Positions 1-7,335 are shown, counted from the stretch's first letter. The stretch is 13,152 bases of DNA from VFMC01 sp039796935 (GCA_039796935.1 JBDKIV010000054.1:1-13152); one strand, 5' to 3'. A program made the numbers and translations. Notes: generated from the sequence alone by a model not told the origin.

Positions 1-2
1 GC

Positions 3-1007
3 CCGTGGATGTTGTTCGTCGACGAGTTCGACCCGCACGAGCCGTTCGACACGCCACCTCGATGCACCGGTCGGTACGAGGACGAGCCGTGGACGGGAGA
101 ACGGCTCATCTGGCCGCCGTACGTGATCGGCGGACGAAGTGCCGGGCTGCTGAGTGAGCACGAGTGCCGTCATCTGCGTGCCAACTACGGCGCCAAGTTG
201 TCGATGATCGACCATTGGTTCGGGCGGCTCGTCGACCGACTCGAGGTGACCGGTGCGTGGAACGACACGGCCGTGATCGTGTGCACCGACCACGGCCACT
301 ACCTCGGCGACGAGCGCTCGGACGCATCGGGTGCTCGTGTGGATCTCTGGGGCAAGCCCATGGCTCCACAGTTCGAGCCGCTCGGACACATTCCGCTGAT
401 GATCCATTGGCCCGGCGTCGGGGGTGGGGGCGTCGGGGGCGGGGGCGTCTGCGACGCGCTCACGACCAATGTCGACCTCTACGCCACGATTGCCGACATC
501 TTCGGTGTGGTGCCGGCCCACCGGACACATGGCCGATCGCTCGTACCGCTCCTCGACGGTACGGCCACCTCGGTGCGCGACTGGGCAGTCGGCGGTGTCT
601 ACGGCAACTGGGTGCAGGTCACCGACGGGCGGCGCAAGTACGCCCGCGCGCCCGAGGGCGACAACCTGCCGCTCAGCATGTGGAGCAATCGGTGGAGCAC
701 CATGCCGGTACACGTGGCCGGTGTGAGCGAACTGCCCATGCCCGATCACCGCGCGGTCCTCGACCGGATGCCGGGCAGCACCATCCCGGTCATCCGGCAA
801 CCGTTCGGACCGGGAGACGCGTTGCCCTTCTGGGTCGGGCATTCGAACCGTGGTCAGCACCACCTCTACGACGTCGACAACGATCCCGACGAGCGCGAGA
901 ACCGTCGTGGCGGCCAGGACGAGCGCGAGATGATCGACCTCGTCCGCACCGCCCTCGTCGAGTTGGATGCGCCGGTCGAGCAGTTGCAGCGCCTGGGTCT
1001 CGACTGA
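3..1007 (+). CDS. Sulfatase (alkaline phosphatase superfamily), 3' part only
   Basis: The reading frame is already open at the left edge (codons P-W-M...), so the ATG at 9 is internal and the N-terminal half, including the formylglycine Cys/Ser signature, lies outside the window. About 334 codons remain. Visible sulfatase hallmarks are the FVDEFDPHEPFD segment, the metal-site motif VIVCTDHGHYLGDE (D-H pair), a WGKP segment with the conserved Lys, HIPLMIHWPGV, and the DALTTNVDLYATI helix, with a C-terminal region ending in YDVDNDPDERENR. Known for the family: it hydrolyses sulfate (sometimes phosphate or phosphonate) esters. The substrate cannot be told from this part. A Gly-rich insertion (GVGGGGVGGGG) sits between WPG and CDAL where relatives have a short loop. 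The EamA exporter gene starts one base after the stop, so the two are probably cotranscribed. Confidence 0.88.
   Translation, partial: PWMLFVDEFDPHEPFDTPPRCTGRYEDEPWTGERLIWPPYVIGGRSAGLLSEHECRHLRANYGAKLSMIDHWFGRLVDRLEVTGAWNDTAVIVCTDHGHYLGDERSDASGARVDLWGKPMAPQFEPLGHIPLMIHWPGVGGGGVGGGGVCDALTTNVDLYATIADIFGVVPAHRTHGRSLVPLLDGTATSVRDWAVGGVYGNWVQVTDGRRKYARAPEGDNLPLSMWSNRWSTMPVHVAGVSELPMPDHRAVLDRMPGSTIPVIRQPFGPGDALPFWVGHSNRGQHHLYDVDNDPDERENRRGGQDEREMIDLVRTALVELDAPVEQLQRLGLD
414..449 (+). repeat. 15-bp GC-rich tandem repeat inside the sulfatase gene
   Basis: Two consecutive copies of a 15-bp unit, GGCGTCGGGGG(T/C)GGG (414-428 and 429-443), are followed by a partial third copy (GGCGTC, 444-449). They encode the alternating Gly/Val stretch in a surface loop between WPG and CDALTT. 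The near identity of the copies suggests replication slippage. The frame is kept because the unit is 15 bp. Confidence 0.75.
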
Positions 1008-1008
1008 G

Positions 1009-1956
1009 GTGTCGTCCGACCGCGGCGCTCGAGTCGGCGCGCTCTGGGCTGTCGCAGCGGCGACCTGTTACTCGTTGTCGTCCGTGGTCGGCAAGGACCT
1101 CCTGGGCGAGCTCGGCGTGGTCTCGTTGCTGTTCTGGCGGTTCACCATCGCTGCCACGGTGCTGCTCGCCGCACGGGCCGTGCGGGCCAGGCGTCGACGG
1201 CCAGCTCTGCAGACGTCGACATCGCCCCGGCCGGCGTTGCGGATGACAGCACTCGGTGTCTGGTTCGGCGCCATGGTGCTCGTCGGGTTCGCCGGACTCG
1301 ACCGTCTCGACGCATCGGTGTCGATCGTGCTCGTCTACCTCTACCCCGTCTTCGTCGTCGTGGGCAGCGCGGCGCTGGGGGTTCGGCCGAACCCGGGTAC
1401 CTGGGTGGCGTTGGCGCTGGTGGTCACCGGCGTGGTGCTGACGGTGCCCGAACTGTTCTTCGGTGGCGATGTCGAGATCGACCTCGTCGGTGTGGTGCTC
1501 GTGGTCGCTCAGGCGGTGCTGTTCTCGTCGTACATGATCGTCAACAGCAGGGTGGGGCCTGCGCTCGACGGACTCGAGTCAGCGACATGGACGATGGTCG
1601 GAGGATCGATCTTCATCGTGCCGATCTCGGTCGCCGTCGGCATCAACCTGCCGGACACCGGCATCCTGGTGCTCGAGGTGGCGCTCTTCGCGCTCATCCC
1701 GAGCGTCGTCGCGACGGTGTGCTTCTTCGCGGCGCTCCATCACCTGTCGGCCCCGCTGGTGGCGATGATCCTGCCGCTCGAGGTGGTCCTCGCGATCGCC
1801 TGGTCGGTGCTCTTCCTCGGTGAGGAACTGCGCGGCGTCGAAGCGGTCGGCGCAGCGGTGGTCGTCGCGGGTGTGGTGCTGGCGCAGTGGTTCGCTCAGC
1901 GCCCGCCGCCGAACCATTCCATCCACGCGTCGACCGAGGTCGGCTTGAACACGTAG
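1009..1956 (+). CDS. EamA-family (drug/metabolite transporter superfamily) exporter
   Basis: A 315-residue integral membrane protein with two EamA repeats and about ten hydrophobic helices. The first begins at GALWAVAAATCYSLSSVVGKDLL. The second repeat ends in the typical AIAWSVLFLGEELRG...VVAGVVLAQW segment with its conserved Glu. Known for the family: metabolite, amino-acid or drug efflux (or uptake) across the inner membrane; specificity is not predictable. I prefer the GTG at 1009, one base after the sulfatase stop, because the in-frame ATG at 967 would add a polar 14-residue leader inside the sulfatase gene. Termination-reinitiation coupling to the sulfatase is likely. The last 20 or so codons (FAQRPPPNHSIHAS...) are polar, lie beyond the family core and are antisense to the 3' end of the next gene. 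Confidence 0.88.
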   Translation: MSSDRGARVGALWAVAAATCYSLSSVVGKDLLGELGVVSLLFWRFTIAATVLLAARAVRARRRRPALQTSTSPRPALRMTALGVWFGAMVLVGFAGLDRLDASVSIVLVYLYPVFVVVGSAALGVRPNPGTWVALALVVTGVVLTVPELFFGGDVEIDLVGVVLVVAQAVLFSSYMIVNSRVGPALDGLESATWTMVGGSIFIVPISVAVGINLPDTGILVLEVALFALIPSVVATVCFFAALHHLSAPLVAMILPLEVVLAIAWSVLFLGEELRGVEAVGAAVVVAGVVLAQWFAQRPPPNHSIHASTEVGLNT

Positions 1957-2615
1957 TTCGAGTCGACGATCGACTCCATCGTGGCGCTCGATGGCTGCGA
2001 GTACCGATGCCCTGGGTAGACGATGGTCTCCGCCGGCATCGACGCCAACCGGCGGAGGCTGTGGTACATGTCTTCCGGGTTGCTTCCGGGAAGGTCGGTC
2101 CTCCCGCAGCCCTCGAGGAACAGGGTGTCCCCGCTGACCAGACGGCTGTCGACATGGAAGCACTGGCTGCCCGGCGTGTGACCGGGAGTGTGCACGAGCG
2201 TGATCGCGATGTCACCCACCATGACGACGTCACCCGAGTCGTGTTGTGCGAGGTGCGACTCGTCGAGGCCGGTCGTGCGCATCACCCAGGGGGCCTCTGC
2301 CCGCTGCACGTGAACCGGGCAGTCGCAACGGTCGAGCAGCGCAGCGACACCCTCGATGGTGTACCCCATCATCGACCCACCGACGTGGTCGGGGTGGTAG
2401 TGGGTGGCAAGGACTCCGGTGCACCGCATGCCATCGGCCTCGACCAGGTCGAGGACGTCGGCGACCGCGTAGGCGGGGTCGACGAGCACGCACTCACCGG
2501 TCGTACGGTCTCCGATGGCATAGACGAAGTTGACCATCTGCTGGGCGATCGGATCGCCCACGGCGAAGTCCCGACCGGAGAGCAGTTGACGGAAGTACAG
2601 ACGATCACGTTCCAC
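1896..2615 (-). CDS. Metallo-beta-lactamase-fold hydrolase, glyoxalase II / persulfide dioxygenase-like
   Basis: A 239-residue cytosolic protein. Metal-ligand motifs are in the canonical order: THYHPDH (residues 71-77), HTPGHTPGS with His146, SGDTLF with Asp163, and PGHRY with His203. The GCGRTDLPGS segment (about 169-177) resembles the glyoxalase II / ETHE1 branch of the fold. Known for that branch: hydrolysis of thioesters such as S-lactoylglutathione, or oxidation of persulfides; which applies here is unresolved. The frame stays open far upstream, but that is antisense to the ProA-like gene. The GTG at 2615 is chosen because the conserved protein begins at VERDRLYFRQ and a TAGCCT -10-like hexamer lies 7 nt upstream. 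The 3' end overlaps the convergent EamA gene by 61 bp. Confidence 0.88.
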   Translation of the reverse strand: MERDRLYFRQLLSGRDFAVGDPIAQQMVNFVYAIGDRTTGECVLVDPAYAVADVLDLVEADGMRCTGVLATHYHPDHVGGSMMGYTIEGVAALLDRCDCPVHVQRAEAPWVMRTTGLDESHLAQHDSGDVVMVGDIAITLVHTPGHTPGSQCFHVDSRLVSGDTLFLEGCGRTDLPGSNPEDMYHSLRRLASMPAETIVYPGHRYSQPSSATMESIVDSNYVFKPTSVDAWMEWFGGGR

Positions 2616-2622
2616 CCGGCCC

Positions 2623-2628
2623 AGGCTA
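2623..2628 (-). promoter_or_regulatory. -10 element for the MBL-fold gene (leaderless)
   Basis: TAGCCT on the minus strand ends 7 nt before the GTG at 2615, which puts the transcription start at or beside the start codon. No Shine-Dalgarno is present. It lies back-to-back with the proA-like -10, 6 bp away. Confidence 0.55.
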
Positions 2629-2634
2629 CGCCCG

Positions 2635-2640
2635 TACGAT
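2635..2640 (+). promoter_or_regulatory. -10 element for the ProA-like gene (leaderless)
   Basis: TACGAT is followed by GAGCG and then GTG (2646) and ATG (2649), so the predicted RNA starts at or within a few bases of the initiation codon. No SD is present. The hexamer faces away from the divergent TAGCCT of the MBL-fold gene. Confidence 0.55.
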
Positions 2641-2648
2641 GAGCGGTG

Positions 2649-4175
2649 ATGTCCACCACACAGCCCGGTCCCGTCGAACACTCCGGTCCTCCCACCGATT
2701 CGGGTCCGGTCCGGTCGTCGGTCGGAGGGCGCCTCGACTCGTTGGTCACCGGTCAGATCGTGCCGTTCGGCGGTGACCGTGTTGCCGTCGTCGACGAGGT
2801 GCTCGCCTCGGCGTTCCGTGCCGGCGACCGCCTGGTCGTGGTGCACGAGTCGGGGGACCTCCTCCACATCCCTGCTGCCGAGCATTCGCTCGCAGCAGGG
2901 GCCGTGACTGCTGCGGCGGCCGCCTTCGCCGTGCTCGGATCGGTCGACGACGAACAGATCTCGAAGTTCTTCGCGACCTTCGCCGACCTCCTCGCCGATG
3001 ACGGCACGTTCGCAGAGATCGAGGCCGCCAACCGTGCCGACATCGACCGGGCGCGCAGGCGTGGTCGGAGCACGACGAGGCTCGAGCTCACACCTGCGAT
3101 GCGACGCGGCATGATCGACGGCCTTCGGGTGTGGCGTGACACCTCTGGTTCGCGCGACGCCGTACTGTCGACGACCGAGCACGGCTCGTGGAGCGTCGAG
3201 ACGCGGCGTGCACCCTTGGGTGTCGTGGGCTTCGTGTTCGAGGGGCGTCCGAACGTGTTCGCCGACGCGACGGGTGTGCTCCGCACCGGCAACACCGTGG
3301 TGTTCCGGATCGGGAGCGACGCTCTGGGTACGGCGGCGGCGATCATGCGCGCAGCGGTCCGGCCCGCACTCGAGCACTCGGGGCTGCCGGACGGGGCGGT
3401 GCAACTCGTCGATTCCGAGGCCCATGCCGCCGGCTGGGCGTTGTTCGCCGATGCCCGTCTCGGCCTCGCGGTCGCTCGAGGGTCGGGTCGGGCGGTCGCC
3501 CAGCTCGGTGCCGTCGCTCGGCAGCACGGTGTCCCCGTGAGCCTCCATGGAACGGGGGGAGCGTGGATGGTCGTCGATCGCGATGTCGATCTCGAGGACC
3601 TCCACGGTGCAGTCCTGCATTCCCTCGACCGCAAGGTGTGCAACACGCTCAACGTCTGCTGTGTCGTCGCCGATGGCTCGGACCGGTCGCTGCCCGTCGT
3701 GGTGGCTGCCGCTCGTGAGGCGGCCGACCGACGAGATGCGTCGCTGGTCCTGCACGCCACCGCTGCAGCGCAGCGGTCGCTCGACGCGATCAGCGTGTCG
3801 TCGTCGTCGATCGACGACGATCAGCTCGGCACCGAGTGGGAGTGGGAGAACGACCCCGAACTCTCCCTCGTGGTGGTCGACTCGATCGCCGAAGCCGCGG
3901 AGTTGTTCAACCGTTTCAGTCCTCGCTTCACGGTGTCGCTCGTCTCGAACGACCGTGCGCAGCACGAGCGCTTCTACTCGCTGGTCGACGCGCCCTTCGT
4001 TGGCAACGGGTTCACCCGATGGGTCGACGGTCAGTTCGCCTTCGACCAGCCCGAGCTCGGCCTGTCGAACTGGCAGTCGGGACGACTGTTCGCGAGGGGT
4101 GGAGTCCTGTCGGGCGACTCGGTGTACACGATTCGTACACGCGCCACCGTTCGAGACCACGGCCTCCATCGGTGA
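2649..4175 (+). CDS. ProA-like aldehyde dehydrogenase (glutamate-5-semialdehyde dehydrogenase family) with N-terminal extension
   Basis: 508 residues from the ATG at 2649 (509 from the GTG at 2646, the numbering used here), against roughly 420 for ordinary ProA. The ProA core starts near residue 85: AANRADIDRARRRG, LTPAMRRGMIDGLR, RRAPLGVVGFVFEGRPNV (188-204), GLPDGAVQLVD, a putative catalytic Cys332 in KVCNTLN, VDGQFAF and a C-terminal LFARGG. Known for ProA: NADPH-dependent reduction of glutamyl-5-phosphate in proline synthesis. Here several usually conserved blocks differ: HGTGGAW in place of HGDG(I/N)CH, SLDRKVCN in place of KTQRPxVCN, and QPELGLS in place of GAEIGIS. About 80 unrecognised residues precede the core (DRVAVVDEVLASAF...GDLLHIPAAEH). 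No proB is nearby. It may be the organism's ProA or a paralogue acting on another acyl phosphate or aldehyde. Confidence 0.85.
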   Translation: MSTTQPGPVEHSGPPTDSGPVRSSVGGRLDSLVTGQIVPFGGDRVAVVDEVLASAFRAGDRLVVVHESGDLLHIPAAEHSLAAGAVTAAAAAFAVLGSVDDEQISKFFATFADLLADDGTFAEIEAANRADIDRARRRGRSTTRLELTPAMRRGMIDGLRVWRDTSGSRDAVLSTTEHGSWSVETRRAPLGVVGFVFEGRPNVFADATGVLRTGNTVVFRIGSDALGTAAAIMRAAVRPALEHSGLPDGAVQLVDSEAHAAGWALFADARLGLAVARGSGRAVAQLGAVARQHGVPVSLHGTGGAWMVVDRDVDLEDLHGAVLHSLDRKVCNTLNVCCVVADGSDRSLPVVVAAAREAADRRDASLVLHATAAAQRSLDAISVSSSSIDDDQLGTEWEWENDPELSLVVVDSIAEAAELFNRFSPRFTVSLVSNDRAQHERFYSLVDAPFVGNGFTRWVDGQFAFDQPELGLSNWQSGRLFARGGVLSGDSVYTIRTRATVRDHGLHR

Positions 4176-4184
4176 GCCATGGTC
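4155..4184 (-). terminator. Candidate hairpin terminator at a convergent gene junction
   Basis: GACCACGGC (4155-4163) and GCCATGGTC (4176-4184) form a 9-bp inverted repeat with a 12-nt loop. In minus-strand RNA the single imperfect pair is a G-U wobble. In plus-strand RNA it is a C-A mismatch. It begins 9 nt downstream of the FAD-oxidoreductase stop, so it suits that gene, and it overlaps the last codons of the ProA-like gene. No U-tract follows, as is common in actinobacteria. Confidence 0.4.
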
Positions 4185-4193
4185 GATCTGGAT

Positions 4194-5594
4194 TCAGTGC
4201 CCCGTCACTCGACGCAAGAGCGCCGACCGCCATCGCTCTGATCTGCCGGTCCGTTCTTCGTACTCATCGGCACCGACGGGCAGTCGCACCATCGAGTTGA
4301 TGCCCAGCCAGCGCAGCGGTTCGGGCTCCCACGAACGAGATCGGTGACCGACCCACGGCAAGGTCGTCACCTCGCTCGGTGTCGACGTGATCAGATCGGC
4401 GAGCGTCCGTCCGGCAAGGTTGGTCGTCGACACGCCATCGCCGACGTAGCCCCCGGCGGAGGCGAGCCCGCTCGCCGGGTCGTGATCGACCGAGCAGTTC
4501 CAGTCCCTGGCGATACCGATCGGGCCGCCCCAGCGGTGTGTGATCGCTGCGTCCCCCAAGCGGGGGAACAGGTCGCGCAGTGTCCGGTGAAGCGCACGAT
4601 GGACCTCGTCGTCGACGTCGAATCGAGGATCGATCCGCGACCCGAAGTGATAGGGCGCTCCGCGACCGCCGAATGCGATGCGGTCGTCGGCGGTGCGTTG
4701 CCCGTAGATCACCATTCGTCGGGCATCAGCGAAGGTCTGTCGATCGTGCCACCCGACCTCGTCCCAGAACTCCTGGGGGAGTGGCTCGGTGGCGATCATC
4801 AACGAGTAGACCGGGGCGATCCGTCGCTTCAGCGAGTGCAGGGTGGACGTGAACGCCTCGGTGCCCCGGACCACGCAGTGTGCACGGAGGGTCCCGCGGT
4901 CGGTCACCGCGCTCGGCCCGTGTCCGGTGTCGGGGACGATCCGAGACACGGTGGTGTGCTCGTGGATGACGACGCCCCGGCGTTCGACCGCCGCTGCAAG
5001 ACCGTGAACGAGACGCGCCGGGTGGATCGCGGCGCAGTGCGGCGTGAACGTGGCGCCCTCGAGCTTGGTCGTGGCGATCATGGTGATCGCTTCGTCGCGC
5101 TCGAGCCACCGCAGGTGTTCTTCGCCGAGGCCGAATGAACGGAACTCGTCGATCTCGGCCTGGAGCCGCGCGGCCTGCGCTGCGGATCGAGCGGCGGTGA
5201 CGGTTCCGCCGCGCCTGAAGTGACAGTCGATCCCTTCGGCGGTGACGACTCGTTCGATCTCGTCGATCGTCTCGATCATCGCCTGGTGCATTCGTCGTGC
5301 CGACTCGCGCCCCGAATGTTCGGACATCGCCGACAGACTCATCGGGAGCAGTGCCGACGACCAGCCTCCGTTGCGTCCGCTGGCACCGAAACCGACGGTT
5401 TCGCGCTCGACCACGACGATCCGCAAGGACGGGTCGCGACGTGCGAGGTAGTACGCAGTCCACAGTCCGGTGAAGCCGGCCCCGACGATCGCGACATCCG
5501 CCACCAGGTCACCACCGAGGGGAGGCCGCGGGGCCCAGACCGTGTCGAGCGTGTCGTTCCACAGTGACAGGCCCGCTGGCGCGCTCGTGCTCAC
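4194..5594 (-). CDS. FAD-dependent oxidoreductase (DAO/glycine-oxidase-like, PuuB-type)
   Basis: 466 residues. The N-terminal Rossmann dinucleotide fold has VAIVGAGFTGLWTAYYL (GxGxxG at about 38-43) and an acidic Glu at the end of the second strand (VVVERE, Glu63). The GASGRNGGW motif (70-78) is typical of the DAO subgroup that includes gamma-glutamylputrescine oxidase. The C-terminal FAD-binding return is GGYVGDGVSTTNLAGRTLADL. Known for the family: oxidative deamination of secondary or primary amines or amino acids with release of hydrogen peroxide. The substrate here is unknown. The ORF stays open far upstream, but the GTG at 5594 fits the family N-terminus and has a TACAGT hexamer 6 nt before it. 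It is divergent from the CPBP gene and convergent with the ProA-like gene. Confidence 0.87.
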   Translation of the reverse strand: MSTSAPAGLSLWNDTLDTVWAPRPPLGGDLVADVAIVGAGFTGLWTAYYLARRDPSLRIVVVERETVGFGASGRNGGWSSALLPMSLSAMSEHSGRESARRMHQAMIETIDEIERVVTAEGIDCHFRRGGTVTAARSAAQAARLQAEIDEFRSFGLGEEHLRWLERDEAITMIATTKLEGATFTPHCAAIHPARLVHGLAAAVERRGVVIHEHTTVSRIVPDTGHGPSAVTDRGTLRAHCVVRGTEAFTSTLHSLKRRIAPVYSLMIATEPLPQEFWDEVGWHDRQTFADARRMVIYGQRTADDRIAFGGRGAPYHFGSRIDPRFDVDDEVHRALHRTLRDLFPRLGDAAITHRWGGPIGIARDWNCSVDHDPASGLASAGGYVGDGVSTTNLAGRTLADLITSTPSEVTTLPWVGHRSRSWEPEPLRWLGINSMVRLPVGADEYEERTGRSERWRSALLRRVTGH

Positions 5595-5600
5595 GGCCCG

Positions 5601-5606
5601 ACTGTA
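5601..5606 (-). promoter_or_regulatory. -10 element for the FAD oxidoreductase (leaderless)
   Basis: TACAGT on the minus strand is followed by 6 nt (CGGGCC) and the GTG start at 5594. No SD and no convincing -35 are visible. Confidence 0.5.
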
Positions 5607-5638
5607 GCTGCCGGCACGACGGGTGCATCCCGCAGGTC

Positions 5639-5644
5639 TACGCT
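5639..5644 (+). promoter_or_regulatory. -10 element for the DUF2510-CPBP gene (leaderless)
   Basis: TACGCT is followed by 6 nt (GCGCTG) and the GTG start at 5651. No SD is present. It supports 5651 over the upstream in-frame ATG at 5564, which lies inside the divergent gene. Confidence 0.5.
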
Positions 5645-5650
5645 GCGCTG

Positions 5651-6463
5651 GTGCATCCATCGGGCTGGTATCCGGACCCCTCCGGATCGGGTGCGGTGCG
5701 GTACTGGGACGGCAGCAGGTGGACCGAGCACACTGCCGTTCGGTCGCTTCCGCCGCGGCCGCCTCACCCCGAGGTTCCGATCGCGATGGCGGTGGGAGCG
5801 CTCGTCGCCATCGTCGTGTCGTTGGTGGCGAGTCGCCTCGTTCTCGATGCGCTGATCGGGTTCGAGTGGCCGATCGTGGTCTACGTGGCCATCGCCGGTG
5901 CGCTCGGCTACGGACCCGTGCTGGTGTTCTGCTGGTGGGGGAGTCGTCGGTGGGGGCGCAGGTCACTCCGAGCGGATTCGGGTCTGTTCGTTCGGGTTGC
6001 CGACCTCGGATGGGGCCCGCTCACGTGGCTCGCCTGTGTCGTCTCACAGGTGGTCGTGGTGTCCGTCGTGCTCGCACTGGGCATCCCGTTCACCGGGAAC
6101 GTCGAGGATCTCGACGGTGGCGGACTCGATCGCGGATACGTCGTCTCGTTGCTCGTGCTCGCCGTCATCGCTGCCCCGATCGTCGAGGAGATGGTCTTTC
6201 GCGGTGTCGTGATGCGGGGGCTCACCGGTCGGCTTCCGGCGGCGGGGGTCATCGCCGCGCAGGCGGTCGCGTTCGGGTTGGCGCACCTCGACCCTGTTCG
6301 AGGGGCGGGCAACGTCGGCCTCGTGCTCGTGCTCTCCGCGGTGGGTGCGGTGCTCGGCACCGCTGCCTATCTGCTTCGACGGATCGGGCCCACCGTCATC
6401 GCCCACGCGATCATCAATGCGCTGGCGATGACGCTCGCCTTGACGGGCTGGGTGCAGAGCTGA
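5651..6463 (+). CDS. DUF2510 + CPBP-family intramembrane metalloprotease
   Basis: 270 residues. Residues 4-29 are a DUF2510 module (SGWYPDPSGSGAVRYWDGSRWTEH), a short Trp-rich cytoplasmic motif common at the N-termini of actinobacterial membrane proteins. A multi-pass membrane domain follows, carrying the three CPBP/Abi signatures: EEMVFR (Glu179, Glu180, Arg184), FGLAH (Phe208-His212) and HAIIN (His252-Asn256). Known for the family: Rce1/CAAX-like glutamate-dependent or metallo-type intramembrane proteolysis. In bacteria roles range from bacteriocin self-immunity to unknown. No prenylated or bacteriocin partner is visible here. The GTG at 5651 gives an N-terminus starting right at DUF2510. 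The 3' end overlaps convergent panC by 50 bp. Confidence 0.88.
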   Translation: MHPSGWYPDPSGSGAVRYWDGSRWTEHTAVRSLPPRPPHPEVPIAMAVGALVAIVVSLVASRLVLDALIGFEWPIVVYVAIAGALGYGPVLVFCWWGSRRWGRRSLRADSGLFVRVADLGWGPLTWLACVVSQVVVVSVVLALGIPFTGNVEDLDGGGLDRGYVVSLLVLAVIAAPIVEEMVFRGVVMRGLTGRLPAAGVIAAQAVAFGLAHLDPVRGAGNVGLVLVLSAVGAVLGTAAYLLRRIGPTVIAHAIINALAMTLALTGWVQS

Positions 6464-7298
6464 GCAACAGATTGTCGATCAACCGGACGTCGCCGAACCA
6501 GACGGCACAGACGACGAGCGGGTCGTCGACTGCGGCGGTGGCCGGCTCGAACGTGGCTGGATCGACCAGTTCGACGTATTCGAGGCGCGCCCGCGGCTCG
6601 GCGTCGATCGGCGCTGCGGCCAGTTGCCTGAGCGCCGTGGTGGAGCGCTCGCCGGCGGTGAATGCGGCTCGAGCCGTCGAGAGTCCCTGCCAGATGCACG
6701 CGGCAGCAGCGCGATCGGCCGGATCGAGTCGCTGATTGCGGCTGCTCATCGCAACGCCGTCGGGCTCGCGAACCGTCGGCAGTCCGACGATCTCGATGCC
6801 CATGTCGAGATCGACGACCATCCGGCGGACGATGGCGAGTTGCTGGGCGTCTTTCTGGCCGAACACCGAGACCTGCGGTCTGACCGCTTGGAAGAGCTTG
6901 GCGACCACGGTCGTGACACCGCCGAAGTGGCCGGGGCGATGAGCTCCCTCGTAGCGGTCCGCCAGTCCGCCCGGCTCGACCCGTGTCTGGAACCCGACCG
7001 GGTACATCACCGACGCTGTCGGGGCGTAGACCGCGTCGACGCCCGAATTCCGGCACGCCTCGAGGTCCGTGTCGACAGGCCGCGGGTAGGCGTCGAAGTC
7101 GGAGCCGACGTTGAACTGGAGTGGATTCACGAAGATCGAGACGACCACCAGATCTGCGTGTCGCCTCGCCTCGTCCACCAATGCCATGTGGCCTGCGTGG
7201 AGTGCTCCCATGGTCGGCACGAAGGCGATGGACCGTCCCGACGTCCGTTGCCGATCGGACCAGGCCTGCATGCGTGCCGGAGTGTCGAAGACGTCCAT
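6414..7298 (-). CDS. panC: Pantothenate synthetase
   Basis: 294 residues with all family signatures: PTMGALHAGH (28-37, nucleotide binding), SIFVNPLQF, YPRPVDTD, DAVYAPT, FGQKDAQQ (146-153) and VAMSSRN (182-188), then VRLIDNLLL where the family usually ends. The enzyme ligates pantoate and beta-alanine, with ATP, through a pantoyl-adenylate in the cytosol; this is the last step of pantothenate synthesis. The ATG at 7298 is chosen because the protein begins just before MQAWSDRQRTSGRSIAFVPTMG. It lies 37 bp after the panB stop, so the two are probably cotranscribed. About 15 extra residues at the C-terminus (SSAPSPSRRASSPAH) are antisense to the CPBP gene; its stop codon faces the codons of the CPBP HAIIN motif. 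Confidence 0.96.
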   Translation of the reverse strand: MDVFDTPARMQAWSDRQRTSGRSIAFVPTMGALHAGHMALVDEARRHADLVVVSIFVNPLQFNVGSDFDAYPRPVDTDLEACRNSGVDAVYAPTASVMYPVGFQTRVEPGGLADRYEGAHRPGHFGGVTTVVAKLFQAVRPQVSVFGQKDAQQLAIVRRMVVDLDMGIEIVGLPTVREPDGVAMSSRNQRLDPADRAAAACIWQGLSTARAAFTAGERSTTALRQLAAAPIDAEPRARLEYVELVDPATFEPATAAVDDPLVVCAVWFGDVRLIDNLLLSSAPSPSRRASSPAH

Positions 7299-7335
7299 CG
7301 AGCAGTCGGAATCCTTGACCGTCCGGCGATTCGGC

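Noticed and set aside
2616..4169. Open minus-strand frame of over 500 codons opposite the ProA-like gene, continuous with the MBL-fold gene
   Set aside because: Its translation is Arg/Asp/His/Pro-rich with no recognisable domain, while the plus strand encodes a clear aldehyde dehydrogenase. Long antisense frames are expected in GC-rich DNA. The MBL protein proper starts at GTG 2615.
5564..5650. Longer N-terminus for the DUF2510-CPBP protein from ATG 5564
   Set aside because: The added residues are Cys/Arg-rich, lie over the divergent FAD oxidoreductase and its promoter, and the DUF2510 module begins right after GTG 5651, which has its own -10.
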